DNA from: Calothrix sp. PCC 7103
GTDB lineage: Bacteria; Cyanobacteriota; Cyanobacteriia; Cyanobacteriales; Nostocaceae
Direction of reading: 5' to 3'
Assembly (NCBI RefSeq): GCF_000331305.1
Contig: NZ_KB217481.1
Span: 218,765-282,764 of the forward strand
DNA length: 64,000 nucleotides
Shown here piece by piece: positions 35,432-44,047 of this stretch. The position numbers and the translations under genes are program-made. Below the pieces are notes generated by a model. The model was not told the DNA's origin. It worked only from the letters and a program-made list of their open reading frames with translations, and searched no databases. How positions within the stretch are numbered: the first letter of the stretch is position 1; each line of letters begins with the position of its first letter.

Positions 35432-36522
35432 ATAAAATACAACAATTGAAAGGTTAACGTGCCTAAAAGGGTTGAATGCACGTTAAAAGTAACTTAAAAA
35501 GTCCCGTAAGTGGACGTGATGTCGCTAAGAGTGATTTTTCGATTGCTTTGTTTGGGCAGGACTTCGTTCTTAGTACCTGCGTCCATTAAAAATATATTTG
35601 GTATACATACAGTTTTGGTGGACGTGGCGCCTCTATAAAATCTCCAAAGGCATCAACCCTGTTCTAAGTTATACATAATCTGACTGATTGTTAATTTTTT
35701 ATTGACAAAGCTAGCAAGTGGACTATAGGCGCCTGAAGGTTTAAAACTTTCCACCCATTTGAAGTTGTCCAAATTTTTCCACTTGCTTTTAAATCGCTCA
35801 GACCTTTATATAACAAGAGTGTCCACTCTGTCCAAGTTGTCCATTGTACAAGCGAGACTTATTTCAATATCAAAATAATGCCTGGTAAAATTTCCGGCAA
35901 ACTAACGAACCCAGAGGGTGATTTGTACATGTACAGATCAGGAAAGCCTGCGGTGGACATGGCACCTTTAACTTGCTCGGTTGCCTATTCACAACGACTC
36001 ATTTATTTTCTACTGACAACCTTTGGGGTTGGCAATTAAATGATAAAGTCAGCAAGTGGACATGGGCGCCTGCTCGATGAAAGCTGCGTTTGGGTTTCGC
36101 CGACGTAACCAAGTTTCCGATGTTCGGTGCCTGTTTTTGTAACAGTTAAGACTTTAGCCTGAATATTATTTAATTGTGTTAGCAAGTTTTTGATTGCCAA
36201 ATACTAAGCTAATATATGGAAATCGCTACACCCGTTCAGGATGCCGGAAGATGGAACCCTTAAAATAATTTGTTGCGGTGCCATGAAACTTTTCAAAATT
36301 TTTAGGCATAAATCTACCGCGACTTCCTTTATATTAGGAAACCGTCCACTTTCCAATTAATATGTGCCGACTTTGGCTTCCAATTGTTTTACAGTCTTGC
36401 TGTAAAGAGCGTTACCTTTCTTCGGTTTCCATTCTAGCAAAAAGCGCGAACCTAAAAAGTAACTGGGTTTGGTGGATGTAAGTGTACCGTGAGTAACAGG
36501 CGCCAGAACTGCGATTAGGAAA
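35432..36522. other. Repeat-rich non-coding stretch
   Basis: Contains a CGTCCAT..GTGGACG palindrome (35571-35632), the truncated TGGACA element R4 (35763-35860), a small dispersed repeat (35890-35917) and four GGCGCC sites. No ORF that I trust. Confidence 0.6.
35763..35917. repeat. TGGACA element R4, truncated, followed by a small dispersed repeat
   Basis: Left half of the TGGACA element (TTGTCCAAATTTTTCCACTT, AACAAGAGTGTCCACTCTGT CC) ends in AT-rich sequence and then GCAAACTAACGAACCCAGAG GGTG, which is the reverse complement of the insertion seen at 53114. The right half of the element is missing. Confidence 0.65.
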
Positions 36523-36840
36523 CTATTTTTTTAGTAATAGTAGATTTATGCCTAACCGGACAGTTTCAATTGCAGCTTTAATTATTTCTTCTGGCTCCAT
36601 GTTATCGTCACCAGAAAATCCTTTTTTTACAGTGTCGAATCCTTCACTGTGATCAAGCTCAACACAAACGCAAATCAATTCGGTCTCGTCTATGTTGTAG
36701 CTGACAGTAAGCGTACCGTTAAATTCTTCATGCACTAAAATGCTGGTAAAAGAGAATAACTGCTCGTCTTCAGATGATAATTCCTCTGCTTCCTCCCAAC
36801 CGTCTTTTTTAATTCGTCCGTAATTGCTCTGTGAGCGCAA
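36523..36840 (-). CDS. Hypothetical acidic protein
   Basis: 105 residues, acidic: WEEAEELSSEDEQLFSFTSI, FNGTLTVSYNIDETELICVC, VELDHSEGFDTVKKGFSGDD, IIKAAIETVRLGINLLLLKK. Beta-strand-rich middle and a C-terminal amphipathic helix; a cytosolic alpha/beta fold is likely. I do not recognise the family. It is isolated in a long repeat-rich region with no operon partner. The clean frame and protein-like composition support a gene. Confidence 0.55.
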   Translation of the reverse strand: MRSQSNYGRIKKDGWEEAEELSSEDEQLFSFTSILVHEEFNGTLTVSYNIDETELICVCVELDHSEGFDTVKKGFSGDDNMEPEEIIKAAIETVRLGINLLLLKK

Positions 36841-37081
36841 TCAGCGACTGTTCTATTTATAGCTAAGTTGCTAAAAAATCCCATACTGCTTTCCTTTTAT
36901 ATAATGTCGGCGCCTGTGAATGCCAGCTAGCTTTTAGGCGTGTGCCAATCATATTCATATGCTGTGATCCACTTCTGGATGAAATTAAATAATTCATTAC
37001 TGGTAACGTGCGTTTTTTACAGGCACCACGTATTTTATTTTTTCATCTGCTTAGAGCTTATAGGGTGTTAAAGTATTTGCG

Positions 37082-37150
37082 TCTGTCCACTCCAAATTAT
37101 ATCTATATATATACAATTTTGGTGGACGTGCTGATGTAGTGGACGCGGCG
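37082..37150. repeat. GTCCACT..GTGGACG palindrome
   Basis: CTGTCCACTCCAAATTATAT, TATATATA, ATTTTGGTGGACGTGC, then a second AGTGGACGCGGCGCC. Same family as 33250-33306. Confidence 0.55.
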
Positions 37151-37612
37151 CCGCGCGTCATATTTTTAGGCATTTCAGATGAAATTTATTTCCGTCCAGT
37201 AAAACTTGATTAACCCTGAAACCATTGCTAATGTTATAGTCCAGCACTTTTATATGAAACACACACGCAGTTTTAGTTACAGTTATCCCCAAATCAGGGC
37301 TGAACAATTAGCGCAGGCGCCGGAGCGTAACTTTTTTCAAAGTTAACTTATATATAGTTAGTTCTCACTCTCACGCTATTGACTTTGCCAAGCTACCAGT
37401 AGATAAGGCGCCATTCTCCACCTAGAGCTAAACCTAACTTTTTAGGTGTTGATTGAGAACTTTACCATCAATACCAAACAGTGGTTTATCCTCCCAACAA
37501 CCAGAAATTTACTGTAAAATACCCAGAAAGTTTGGCACAGGCGCCGCGTTGTGAAATGTATAAGTTTACCTGAACTAATCGGTTTTGCTTATATACAATG
37601 GTAGTGGCGCCT

Positions 37613-37725
37613 CTTAGCCCCGCAGGGCGAACGAAACAATTTTCTCCGAGCGAAGCGATGGATGCGCGAAGCGCACCGAAGGGGAAATTGTGTAGTGAGT
37701 ACACGAGAGGTATCAAAACAACTAC
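37613..37725. repeat. Dispersed cyanobacterial repeat
   Basis: AGCCCCGCAGGGCGAACGAA, CTCCGAGCGAAGCGATGGAT, GCGCGAAGCGCACCGAAGGG, with inverted ends ACAATTTTC/GGAAATTGT. GC-rich against its surroundings. The small open frame across it (37598-37792) is a by-product. Confidence 0.5.
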
Positions 37726-37799
37726 GAAAATATACAAACAGTTTTGCAGTAGAAGAGCGCAACAAAAAGCAAAATCGTCAAACACCAAATAACTTAGCA

Positions 37800-38335
37800 T
37801 AAATTCTAAAAGAAATACATGTTAAACCGCAAAAAGCTTAACATGCATTTTATAACTATTAAAAAATAGAAGCATCATTTATAATTTCTGCGATAATAAG
37901 AGAGTAATAAGGATAAAAGAAAGTAAAAGTAAGTAAATAAAAAAGATATAAAGAGAAGAGAAATAGAGAAAAAAGCTTAAATCAAAATATTTAATAAATT
38001 ATTCTTATTTACATATATTAAGAAGTGACGTAAATTAAAGAAAGTTCAAACAATAATAAGTCAAAATTATTATAAAAAGGAAACAGGAGTCAAGTTATAA
38101 ATAGACAAAAATAGTTGTTAAAAAGACAAATTAAAGTATATAGTAATAATTCACTATTAAAAAAAGTAATAAGTTAAGAATAAAATAAAGGTTAGATTAA
38201 CAAAAACAAATAGAAATGATAAATAGAGAATAAACTATAAAAATAAAAAAAGAAAAAATTTAAAAAGCGTCAGAAAATAAATGAAGCTGAGATGTAATAA
38301 AGATTACATAAAAATAAAAGGAGTGAAGTTAAGTA
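37800..38335 (+). promoter_or_regulatory. A-rich leader of the partition operon
   Basis: 535 bases, almost all A, T and some G on the plus strand and nearly free of C (AAAGTAAAAGTAAGTAAATA, AGAGAAGAGAAATAGAG). Recurrent TAAGTAA and AATAAA words. Ends in AAAAGGAGTGAAG before the ATG. Such a tract could be an unwinding element, a curved promoter, or the centromere bound by the operon's DNA-binding partner, as parC precedes parM in R1. Confidence 0.5.
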
Positions 38336-39454
38336 ATGACCATAGAAAATGAAAATCATATTTTAATGGGTCTAGATTATGGGGGTTCCTTAACCAAAGG
38401 TTTCTACAAGGTTAAATCTAAAAACGAGTTAAGCTTGCTAGCTATGGAAGCTGACATAGCAACACTTAGCCATTCAACAGTAGAAACTTACGAAATTGAT
38501 AGACTAGGCACGCCGTTACCAGAAAACTGTACTTGGGTTTCAATAAATAATAAGGAAAGCGAAGAGTACAAAGCAGTAGGGTTTCTAGCACAACGTTTCA
38601 ATGGAGAACCAGGACTAAACGAGCTAAAGTACGAACGTGCAGTATATAAAACCCTAGCAGCAATATGGGTGTCTTACCAAAGACTGAAGTTAAAGGGTAA
38701 CAAGTTAAGGTTATCACTATGCTGTGTTTTACCATCAGGAGAATATAAGGATAAAGACAGATTTGAGAAAAAGCTCAAAACGGCATTACGTGATTTTGGA
38801 ACTCCTAGTGGTCGCCTGTCGGTAGAGCTGACAAAATTTATGTGTCGCCCAGAAGGGGCTGGTATTCACATGCTTTATGAACGCTCAAACAGTCACAAGG
38901 TGTTAACTTCCAATATTTATGTACTGATGTTGGGTTTTAGAAATGTATCAATATTATCTTCACATAGAGGAAATATAGAGCCAAGCCATAACTCAGATTT
39001 TGGGTTTATAAAAATGATTGAAGCAATGAGCCATAAAGTAAGTGGGCTAAATATACAACAGGCACCTTCAGTAATAGCATCAGCAGGATATCCAGTAGAC
39101 CAACAAAAGCTGAAGAGTCTTGTCAGGAGTCGCTCAGAAAAAGGTAAGAAAGAAGATTTACAAATATTATACGAAGGGCTACTGTCTGCACAAAAAGATT
39201 ATTTGAGTAATTTGCTAGCTTGGTTAGACAACTATATATATAGTCCTAAAGGCAAAGGCGCCGAAGTTATATTGATAGCTGGTGGTACAGGAGAGTATTT
39301 TTTATTAGAGATTAGTCGTAGATACGGAGAATTAGAGGTTCATTCAAGTTCTAATTTTAGTAAAGTTCCTAATTTAGTAGGTAAAAAAGGGTTTTCATCA
39401 AGGTACGACGATATATATGGTTTATTCACTTACTTTTTAGCAAAGGTAAAATAA
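38336..39454 (+). CDS. parM: ParM/StbA-like actin-family plasmid segregation ATPase
   Basis: 372 residues. Actin-fold signatures: phosphate 1 MGLDYGGSLTKGFYKV at 11-26, a connect/phosphate 2-like segment (LMLGFRNVSILSSHRGN), adenosine motif VILIAGGTGEYFLLEI at about 313-328 and a C-terminal FSSRYDDIYGLFTYFLAK. ParM polymers push plasmid copies apart once attached through an adaptor bound to a centromere. Length fits the family (320-380). AGGAG lies 12 bases before the ATG. It heads a four-gene operon; the next ATG directly abuts its stop. Confidence 0.85.
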   Translation: MTIENENHILMGLDYGGSLTKGFYKVKSKNELSLLAMEADIATLSHSTVETYEIDRLGTPLPENCTWVSINNKESEEYKAVGFLAQRFNGEPGLNELKYERAVYKTLAAIWVSYQRLKLKGNKLRLSLCCVLPSGEYKDKDRFEKKLKTALRDFGTPSGRLSVELTKFMCRPEGAGIHMLYERSNSHKVLTSNIYVLMLGFRNVSILSSHRGNIEPSHNSDFGFIKMIEAMSHKVSGLNIQQAPSVIASAGYPVDQQKLKSLVRSRSEKGKKEDLQILYEGLLSAQKDYLSNLLAWLDNYIYSPKGKGAEVILIAGGTGEYFLLEISRRYGELEVHSSSNFSKVPNLVGKKGFSSRYDDIYGLFTYFLAKVK

Positions 39455-39901
39455 ATGAATGTAAGAGCTGAAAAGACAAAGTACATAGTGGTACGTTTCA
39501 AATACAAAGCTGGAAGCAGCGAAAAACAGATATTAACGTACTTAAAGAATAACTCATCGATTAGCCTAGAAGAGAATTGCATGATACTAGTGCGTGCATA
39601 CTGGGAGCCATTGGTACTAGTAGAAGGAGGGGCGCCTGCTGATATTAGTAGACTAGCAGCAATGAACAGCATTTACTTTTTGCAAGCTCAAATCGATAAT
39701 TTACGAACTAAGTTTAGTCTACCTCAACCATATAGGGAAATTCAGACAGGTCAGCAAATAGGTTCTAACGCAAACCAAGTAGATAATGTACAGCACAAAA
39801 GCAATAACTTAGAAACCGAAAATAACAATACTAGCCCAGAAGTAAATAACTGGAATTCGGTATGGGATGATTTCGACAAAACTTATACCACAAGAGGATA
39901 A
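39455..39901 (+). CDS. Partition operon protein, ParR-position
   Basis: 148 residues. The N-terminal 70 are basic with a strand-helix look (TKYIVVRFKYKAGSSEKQIL, TYLKNNSSISLEENCMILVR, AYWEPLVLVEGG), the rest is polar and Asn-rich (NNLETENNNTSPEVNNWNSV). A basic DNA-binding N-terminus plus a flexible tail ending in a conserved-looking WDDFDKTY is what a ParR-like adaptor looks like: the tail would contact the ParM-like filament. This assignment rests on position and shape, not on recognised homology. It starts directly at the parM stop, so translation is coupled. Confidence 0.6.
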   Translation: MNVRAEKTKYIVVRFKYKAGSSEKQILTYLKNNSSISLEENCMILVRAYWEPLVLVEGGAPADISRLAAMNSIYFLQAQIDNLRTKFSLPQPYREIQTGQQIGSNANQVDNVQHKSNNLETENNNTSPEVNNWNSVWDDFDKTYTTRG

Positions 39902-39913
39902 AAATACAAATGT

Positions 39914-40840
39914 ATGGCGGCTAAAACAAGGAAAGAAAAACCAACAGGATCGACAGAAAATAAAAAAGCAGAAATATCTAGTAATATAAGTATGAATGAA
40001 GACAATAAATCAAATAAAAATACTGAAATAGCAAAGGAAGATACAATCAAGGAGATATTATCTAGTACAGAAAATGATACAAGTTTAGAAAAAAAAGAGA
40101 TAAATGGTACTATAAGTAGTACAAAAAGAGGCTTACAAAAAGCACAAACTTACCTGCATTTAATAGATGGAGAGAAAGGGGGAGTTGGGAAATCGTTTTT
40201 TGCACGTGCTTTATGTCACTACTTTGAAAACGAATCAGATACAAGAGTATCAGTAGTAGATGCAGACGCAACTAACCCTGATGTTTTCAGAGTTTATGGT
40301 GGTCAAGAAATAATATTCTCAGAAGATGAACAAAAATCTTTTGATGCAGACGAGATATTTAATATAGCGCTGTCTCAATCCGTACTAGTAAATCTTCCTG
40401 CTCAGATATCTAACGTAGTAAATTCTTGGTACGAAAGGAATAATATATTAGAACTAGCAAAGCAACCGGAAGTTAACATAAAAATCTGTAAGTGGTTTGT
40501 TTCTACAGGCGCCTTCGACAGTATAGAGTTATTCAAAAAATCTCTTTCAAGTTACGGAGGAATGATACAGCACATTCTAATACAAAATTTAGCTTTTAGG
40601 GATGAGTGGAAATCAGTAGCTGACGAACTAAAAGAAGAAACCGAAAAATATAGTGTTTTAAGACTAGACTTTCCAAAGCTAGCCTATAAAGAACGCGACT
40701 TTATACTAAAAGAGCAACTAAAGTTTGAAAATGCGAGAGTAGCTGAAGAAATAGGTATATTAGGGCGCCAGCGTGTAGAGACTTTCATTAAAAGCTTTGT
40801 AAGTTCCATCAAAAAAGTTGAGGAGAACTTACATAAATGA
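39914..40840 (+). CDS. ParA-like P-loop ATPase
   Basis: 308 residues. Residues 1-70 are disordered, Lys/Asn/Glu-rich. Then a deviant Walker A typical of ParA/MinD, HLIDGEKGGVGKSFFARALC, at about 76-95, a Walker A' VSVVDADATNPDVFRVY, and a Walker B-like VLVNLPAQISNVV. ParA ATPases position DNA or protein cargo on the nucleoid. Having one in the same operon as an actin-like ParM is uncommon. The disordered head is unusual and could bind DNA. AAGAGG precedes the start, and the stop overlaps the next ATG by 4 bases. Confidence 0.85.
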   Translation: MAAKTRKEKPTGSTENKKAEISSNISMNEDNKSNKNTEIAKEDTIKEILSSTENDTSLEKKEINGTISSTKRGLQKAQTYLHLIDGEKGGVGKSFFARALCHYFENESDTRVSVVDADATNPDVFRVYGGQEIIFSEDEQKSFDADEIFNIALSQSVLVNLPAQISNVVNSWYERNNILELAKQPEVNIKICKWFVSTGAFDSIELFKKSLSSYGGMIQHILIQNLAFRDEWKSVADELKEETEKYSVLRLDFPKLAYKERDFILKEQLKFENARVAEEIGILGRQRVETFIKSFVSSIKKVEENLHK

Positions 40841-41355
40841 GTAAATTAGAAAAAAGTATAATTGCTGATTTAATGGAATCTTCTTCTCCAGAGTTTAGAA
40901 GTAAAATTATCGATGTAATGAATCGTGCAGGGTACAACCAGGATGACCCGTTATTTGTACTACTTCTCGCAAACAAGCAATTAGAGTTGATGCTTTATCA
41001 GACACCACAAGCTCTTGAGAAAATATTTGATAATTGGTTGATAGAAATGCGGTCTTGTCATGAGCTTGCAGAAAGGGAATTGATTAACCGGCAAAAAGCT
41101 GCCATTAATGAGTCCTTAGCTCAACTTTTAAAAAACAAGCATAATATCCAGGGTGATTCAGGCGCCGCAATTGACTGGAATAAACTTTTTAGTGCAAGTA
41201 TACTAACATTTGCCTCAATTTTTACTTTAGGGGTAATTTGTGGCTATTTTTTAAAGGCTTACACAAACTTTGAACCTCAAAACAGGGTTAAACAGGAAGT
41301 AGTTACTCCCACATTGGCGCCTACTCCAAACATAATTAAGCCAAGAAAAAAGTAA
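40837..41355 (+). CDS. Membrane-anchored partition operon protein
   Basis: 172 residues. Helical cytoplasmic N-terminal part (SIIADLMESSSPEFRSKIID, FVLLLANKQLELMLYQTPQA), then one transmembrane segment at about 121-142 (LFSASILTFASIFTLGVICG YF), then a Pro/Lys-rich tail of about 25 residues. Its ATG overlaps the parA-like stop (ATGA). A single-pass protein here could tether the segregation machinery to the membrane; this is inference. The same architecture (ParA-like plus small TM protein) recurs on cyanobacterial plasmids, but I cannot name the family. Confidence 0.65.
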   Translation: MSKLEKSIIADLMESSSPEFRSKIIDVMNRAGYNQDDPLFVLLLANKQLELMLYQTPQALEKIFDNWLIEMRSCHELAERELINRQKAAINESLAQLLKNKHNIQGDSGAAIDWNKLFSASILTFASIFTLGVICGYFLKAYTNFEPQNRVKQEVVTPTLAPTPNIIKPRKK

Positions 41356-41376
41356 ACCCGTGCAAAGCACAGGTTA
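41352..41376. terminator. Hairpin between convergent operons
   Basis: AAACCCGTGCAAAGCACAGG TT forms an 8-bp stem (one G-T type mismatch) with an AAA loop right at the stop of the partition operon and 25 bases from the stop of the leftward gene. A bidirectional terminator is likely. Confidence 0.6.
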
Positions 41377-41400
41377 GTTTATATGTTAATTGTTTATATA

Positions 41401-41706
41401 TTAAACAGGGAAATAAAAAGATTGGATAAGGTATAAAACGCGCGTTCTTTCAGTACCAGTATCTTCATTAACAACTTTTTCAGTTGTCAACTTACCAACC
41501 GCAATACCTGAAACACCTTCAGCAATTTGATGCATGTTACGACGAAGAGTTTTGAAACGAATAGGCGCCGAAACAATCTTATCTTCAGTGTCAGCGTTTC
41601 CGTCATAATGCTGAAAAAGAGCATATCCAGTTACCTGAGAAATGTTACCATCAGCGTCAAACATGGTGTTAGCAGATTTAATCTCAAGAGTATGAGTGAC
41701 TTGCAT
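41401..41706 (-). CDS. Hypothetical protein next to SSB
   Basis: 101 residues from ATG 41706 (MQVTHTLEIKSANTMFDADG), chosen because AAGGA stands 9 bases upstream; an in-frame Met 78 bases earlier lacks a site. Strand-rich: NISQVTGYALFQHYDGN, KIVSAPIRFKTLRRNMHQIA, VSGIAVGKLTTEKVV, RVLYLIQSFYFPV. Probably a small beta or OB-like protein. It follows the SSB gene by 100 bases in the same direction, suggesting a role in DNA replication or repair on the plasmid. Family not recognised. Confidence 0.65.
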   Translation of the reverse strand: MQVTHTLEIKSANTMFDADGNISQVTGYALFQHYDGNADTEDKIVSAPIRFKTLRRNMHQIAEGVSGIAVGKLTTEKVVNEDTGTERTRVLYLIQSFYFPV

Positions 41707-41806
41707 AGATTTAGTCCTTAATAAATTTGTTCTACAAAATTTGCGACGGAGGAGCCTACTGTTATAGTGAGCAAGAGGAGGCATAAGTTAATAGGACGAA
41801 ATAAAC

Positions 41807-42160
41807 TTAAAATTCATCTTGAGGGGTAGGCGCCGACTTGGAAGGCTTGGAAGAATTCTGCTTGGCAGACTTATACTCAAAGTACTTAGCATTAATAGTA
41901 AATTTACTACCAGTACTTTTTTCATTAGACCAAGTTTCTAGTTGAAGTTCACCTGAAGTTTCTATCATGTCGCCAACTTGAAGTTGGACTGCACGTTCAG
42001 CTACATCACCCCAAAACTTGAGAGTAAAATAATCTACAGCATTCTTACGGTTGATTGCAATGTTAAGTTCACAAACTGAGGCACCTGATTCAAAGAACTT
42101 TAAAGTAGGTTTGATTGAAACGCGACCAGTCATGCAAACTTCGTTTAGATAAGTAGACAT
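41807..42160 (-). CDS. ssb: Single-stranded DNA-binding protein
   Basis: 117 residues, a compact OB fold: NEVCMTGRVSIKPTLKFFES, GASVCELNIAINRKNAVDYF, TLKFWGDVAERAVQLQVGDM, IETSGELQLETW, then a Ser/Pro/Lys linker and an acidic tip ending PTPQDEF. The end resembles the acidic DxxF tail through which bacterial SSBs recruit partners. Shorter than chromosomal SSB (about 120 against 170), as common for plasmid SSBs. It would coat ssDNA during replication by the primase-helicases. AGGAAA precedes the ATG. Confidence 0.85.
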   Translation of the reverse strand: MSTYLNEVCMTGRVSIKPTLKFFESGASVCELNIAINRKNAVDYFTLKFWGDVAERAVQLQVGDMIETSGELQLETWSNEKSTGSKFTINAKYFEYKSAKQNSSKPSKSAPTPQDEF

Positions 42161-42372
42161 AGCAATTTTTTCCTAAATAAATGTTTCTACATTAAAAGAG
42201 CGGAACGCTCGTTAGGACATGAAGCTATTAAAATCGGGTATTATAAAAAGTCAATTTCCATGTTCCTTAGCGACGAAGGAGCCAGAATCTCAAACAATAA
42301 AAATGTTCAGACAGGTTCAGACAGATAGTTATACCTGAAAAAATTCGATAAACAGCAAGATGAGTTGTAAAA

Positions 42373-42594
42373 CTAAGGCACAGGAGGAGTAATCTCTAAA
42401 ATTTTGAAACGTACTTGTCCTTCATCCCGATACCATGAAATTTTTGTAGTTTGTCCCCCAGCAATGGGAGCGTCTGTGAATGAAAAAACTCCTTCAGTTG
42501 CTGAAATTCCGTTTTCATCCACAACGGCGCCGGGGATTACTGCCGCAAAAGCTGGAGTATCATCGCAAATGCCACATAAAGTGTTGTACCTGAT
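42373..42594 (-). CDS. Open frame without a usual start (73 codons)
   Basis: The frame after TAA (42595-42597) reads IRYNTLCGICDDTPAFAAVI, PGAVVDENGISATEGVFSFT, ISWYRDEGQVRFKILEITPP and stops at 42373. The composition is convincingly protein-like with a GGCGCC inside, but no ATG, GTG or TTG is near the beginning. Either an unusual initiation codon, a sequencing error near 42595, or a truncated gene. It lies in the SSB direction, 200 bases upstream of ssb. Confidence 0.45.
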   Translation of the reverse strand: MRYNTLCGICDDTPAFAAVIPGAVVDENGISATEGVFSFTDAPIAGGQTTKISWYRDEGQVRFKILEITPPVP

Positions 42595-42668
42595 TTAGTT
42601 ATAAATAAAGTATTAAAAAGGCGCCAATAGCGCAAAATACAAAAAAAATTAATCAAAGTAATAAACAC

Positions 42669-42833
42669 CTACGCTGCTTTTGGCGGCGCCTCAAAATATA
42701 AACTTATGGTTGCTTCTTCTACCCGATTATCAATACCAAGAGTTTGAAACATCGCATAATAGCTGAAAGCTTCTGAACGCACGTCAAAATCTTTGCAGCA
42801 CTGCCACGCAGGGTCTCTAAAAATATAAATAGA
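42669..42833 (-). CDS. Open frame without a usual start (about 54 codons)
   Basis: Between TAG (42834-42836) and TAG (42669) the minus strand reads SIYIFRDPAWQCCKDFDVRS, EAFSYYAMFQTLGIDNRVEE, ATISLYFEAPPKAA. Protein-like, again with no start codon in the first part; a Met occurs only half-way (MFQTLG). Together with 42373-42594 it may be one or two decayed genes of the SSB operon. Confidence 0.35.
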   Translation of the reverse strand, partial: SIYIFRDPAWQCCKDFDVRSEAFSYYAMFQTLGIDNRVEEATISLYFEAPPKAA

Positions 42834-42991
42834 CTACATAGTTTATAGTGAAAAATACAAACTATATTCTTAGGCGCCAAAGGCGCGATTTAACCAAAAG
42901 AATGGGAGCATTTTTGTAGTCTAATAATCTTGTAATAAATTAGATAAATTATTATGATAAATATTTATTTTAGATTTATATTTTAACTGTT

Positions 42992-43129
42992 ATGAAGTAC
43001 GCACTTATATTTTTAGAAAAAATTATAGCTTGGTTAAAAAGTGAACAGAAACAACGAAAGAAAAATAAAAAGAAGTTGCTTGAAGAAATGTTGAGAGAAA
43101 AAAGGCGCCGAAAAGGAGGGCGATTTTAA
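42992..43129 (+). CDS. Very small basic peptide
   Basis: 45 codons: MKYALIFLEKIIAWLKSEQK, QRKKNKKKLLEEMLREKRRR, KGGRF. An amphipathic or membrane-touching helix (ALIFLEKIIAWL) followed by a strongly basic helix. Could be a membrane-active or nucleic-acid-binding small protein. No clear Shine-Dalgarno (TTTTAACTGTT precedes the ATG), and it contains a GGCGCC, so it remains tentative. Confidence 0.4.
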   Translation: MKYALIFLEKIIAWLKSEQKQRKKNKKKLLEEMLREKRRRKGGRF

Positions 43130-43332
43130 GAATATAGGTGCCAAAGTTCTTTCCAGAATTTACTACAATTGCTCAAGGATTGTAATGAGCGGTCTGTAAA
43201 CTGCTGCCAAGCATTCTAACGTAAGTTTATTTGCAGCAACTGACTTAAGTACCTGGACAGAAATAATTACATCTTAAGTTCTAGGCTGGGTAAAGGTTTC
43301 AAGCCCATTTTTTTGTAATTAATTTTATCTGA

Positions 43333-43956
43333 CTACTTATTATCCAAACTCAATAGCCATAGTCTTAGTTTTTCTGAATTAATCGACTCGTAAAAAGCAG
43401 GAGAATTCGTATCTTTACCACCTGCTAACCTCGAATTGATGCTTTTCGATATGTAATTTAATTGAGAAACTAACAAACTTCCTAATTCAATAATTAAAAA
43501 CTCTCTAATTTCACTTTCAGATATTTCTGAGTAACCACTACCGACCCAACACCCTTCATACCAAAAGTAGTAGATATGTTTACAATCTGAACTGGCGCCT
43601 TCAATCACATAATAATCTTCGCAAACAGCACACCAATGCGGTTCGGTTTCAGATTGCCAAGAATCATCTAAGTATTTGCTTAACTCCTCGATACTACATG
43701 GAAGCTCGATTTGTTGTGGGGTGCCTGTTTTAGAAAATTCGTCTATTACTTTCGCCTGTTCTTGTGGGCGACAGTAGTCAAGCCAAATATGATTTCCTTC
43801 ATAACCTTGATTTACAAAATACACGGACTCTTTTTTAGACCAAGTAAAGTGATAACTCCCCTTTTCGGTGTGCAAGTAAGCGATTTTATTATCCACAAAC
43901 TGGATAACAATCACTTTTTCACCGTTATATTCGATTTGATTATCTGATGTTTTCAT
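43333..43956 (-). CDS. Hypothetical protein with a CxxC
   Basis: 207 residues: N-terminal small beta domain (VIVIQFVDNKIAYLHTEKGS, YHFTWSKKESVYFVNQGYEG), a middle part with HWCAVCEDYYVIEGASSDCK HIYYFW holding two or three possible metal-binding Cys, and a helical C-terminus (IREFLIIELGSLLVSQLNYI). No membrane segment. I do not recognise it. The high aromatic content and clean frame support a real gene. It is isolated between the SSB region and the AAA_35 cluster. Confidence 0.6.
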   Translation of the reverse strand: MKTSDNQIEYNGEKVIVIQFVDNKIAYLHTEKGSYHFTWSKKESVYFVNQGYEGNHIWLDYCRPQEQAKVIDEFSKTGTPQQIELPCSIEELSKYLDDSWQSETEPHWCAVCEDYYVIEGASSDCKHIYYFWYEGCWVGSGYSEISESEIREFLIIELGSLLVSQLNYISKSINSRLAGGKDTNSPAFYESINSEKLRLWLLSLDNK

Positions 43957-44047
43957 AAATATTTTATAAAATTATATATTTAATATATGTTAAAATAGCA
44001 AGTGTCAATATGTCTTATTATATCAGTAATTATTGTAAAAAATAAAA

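Noticed and set aside
37598-37792. 64-codon frame
   Set aside because: It is a translation of a dispersed GC-rich repeat.
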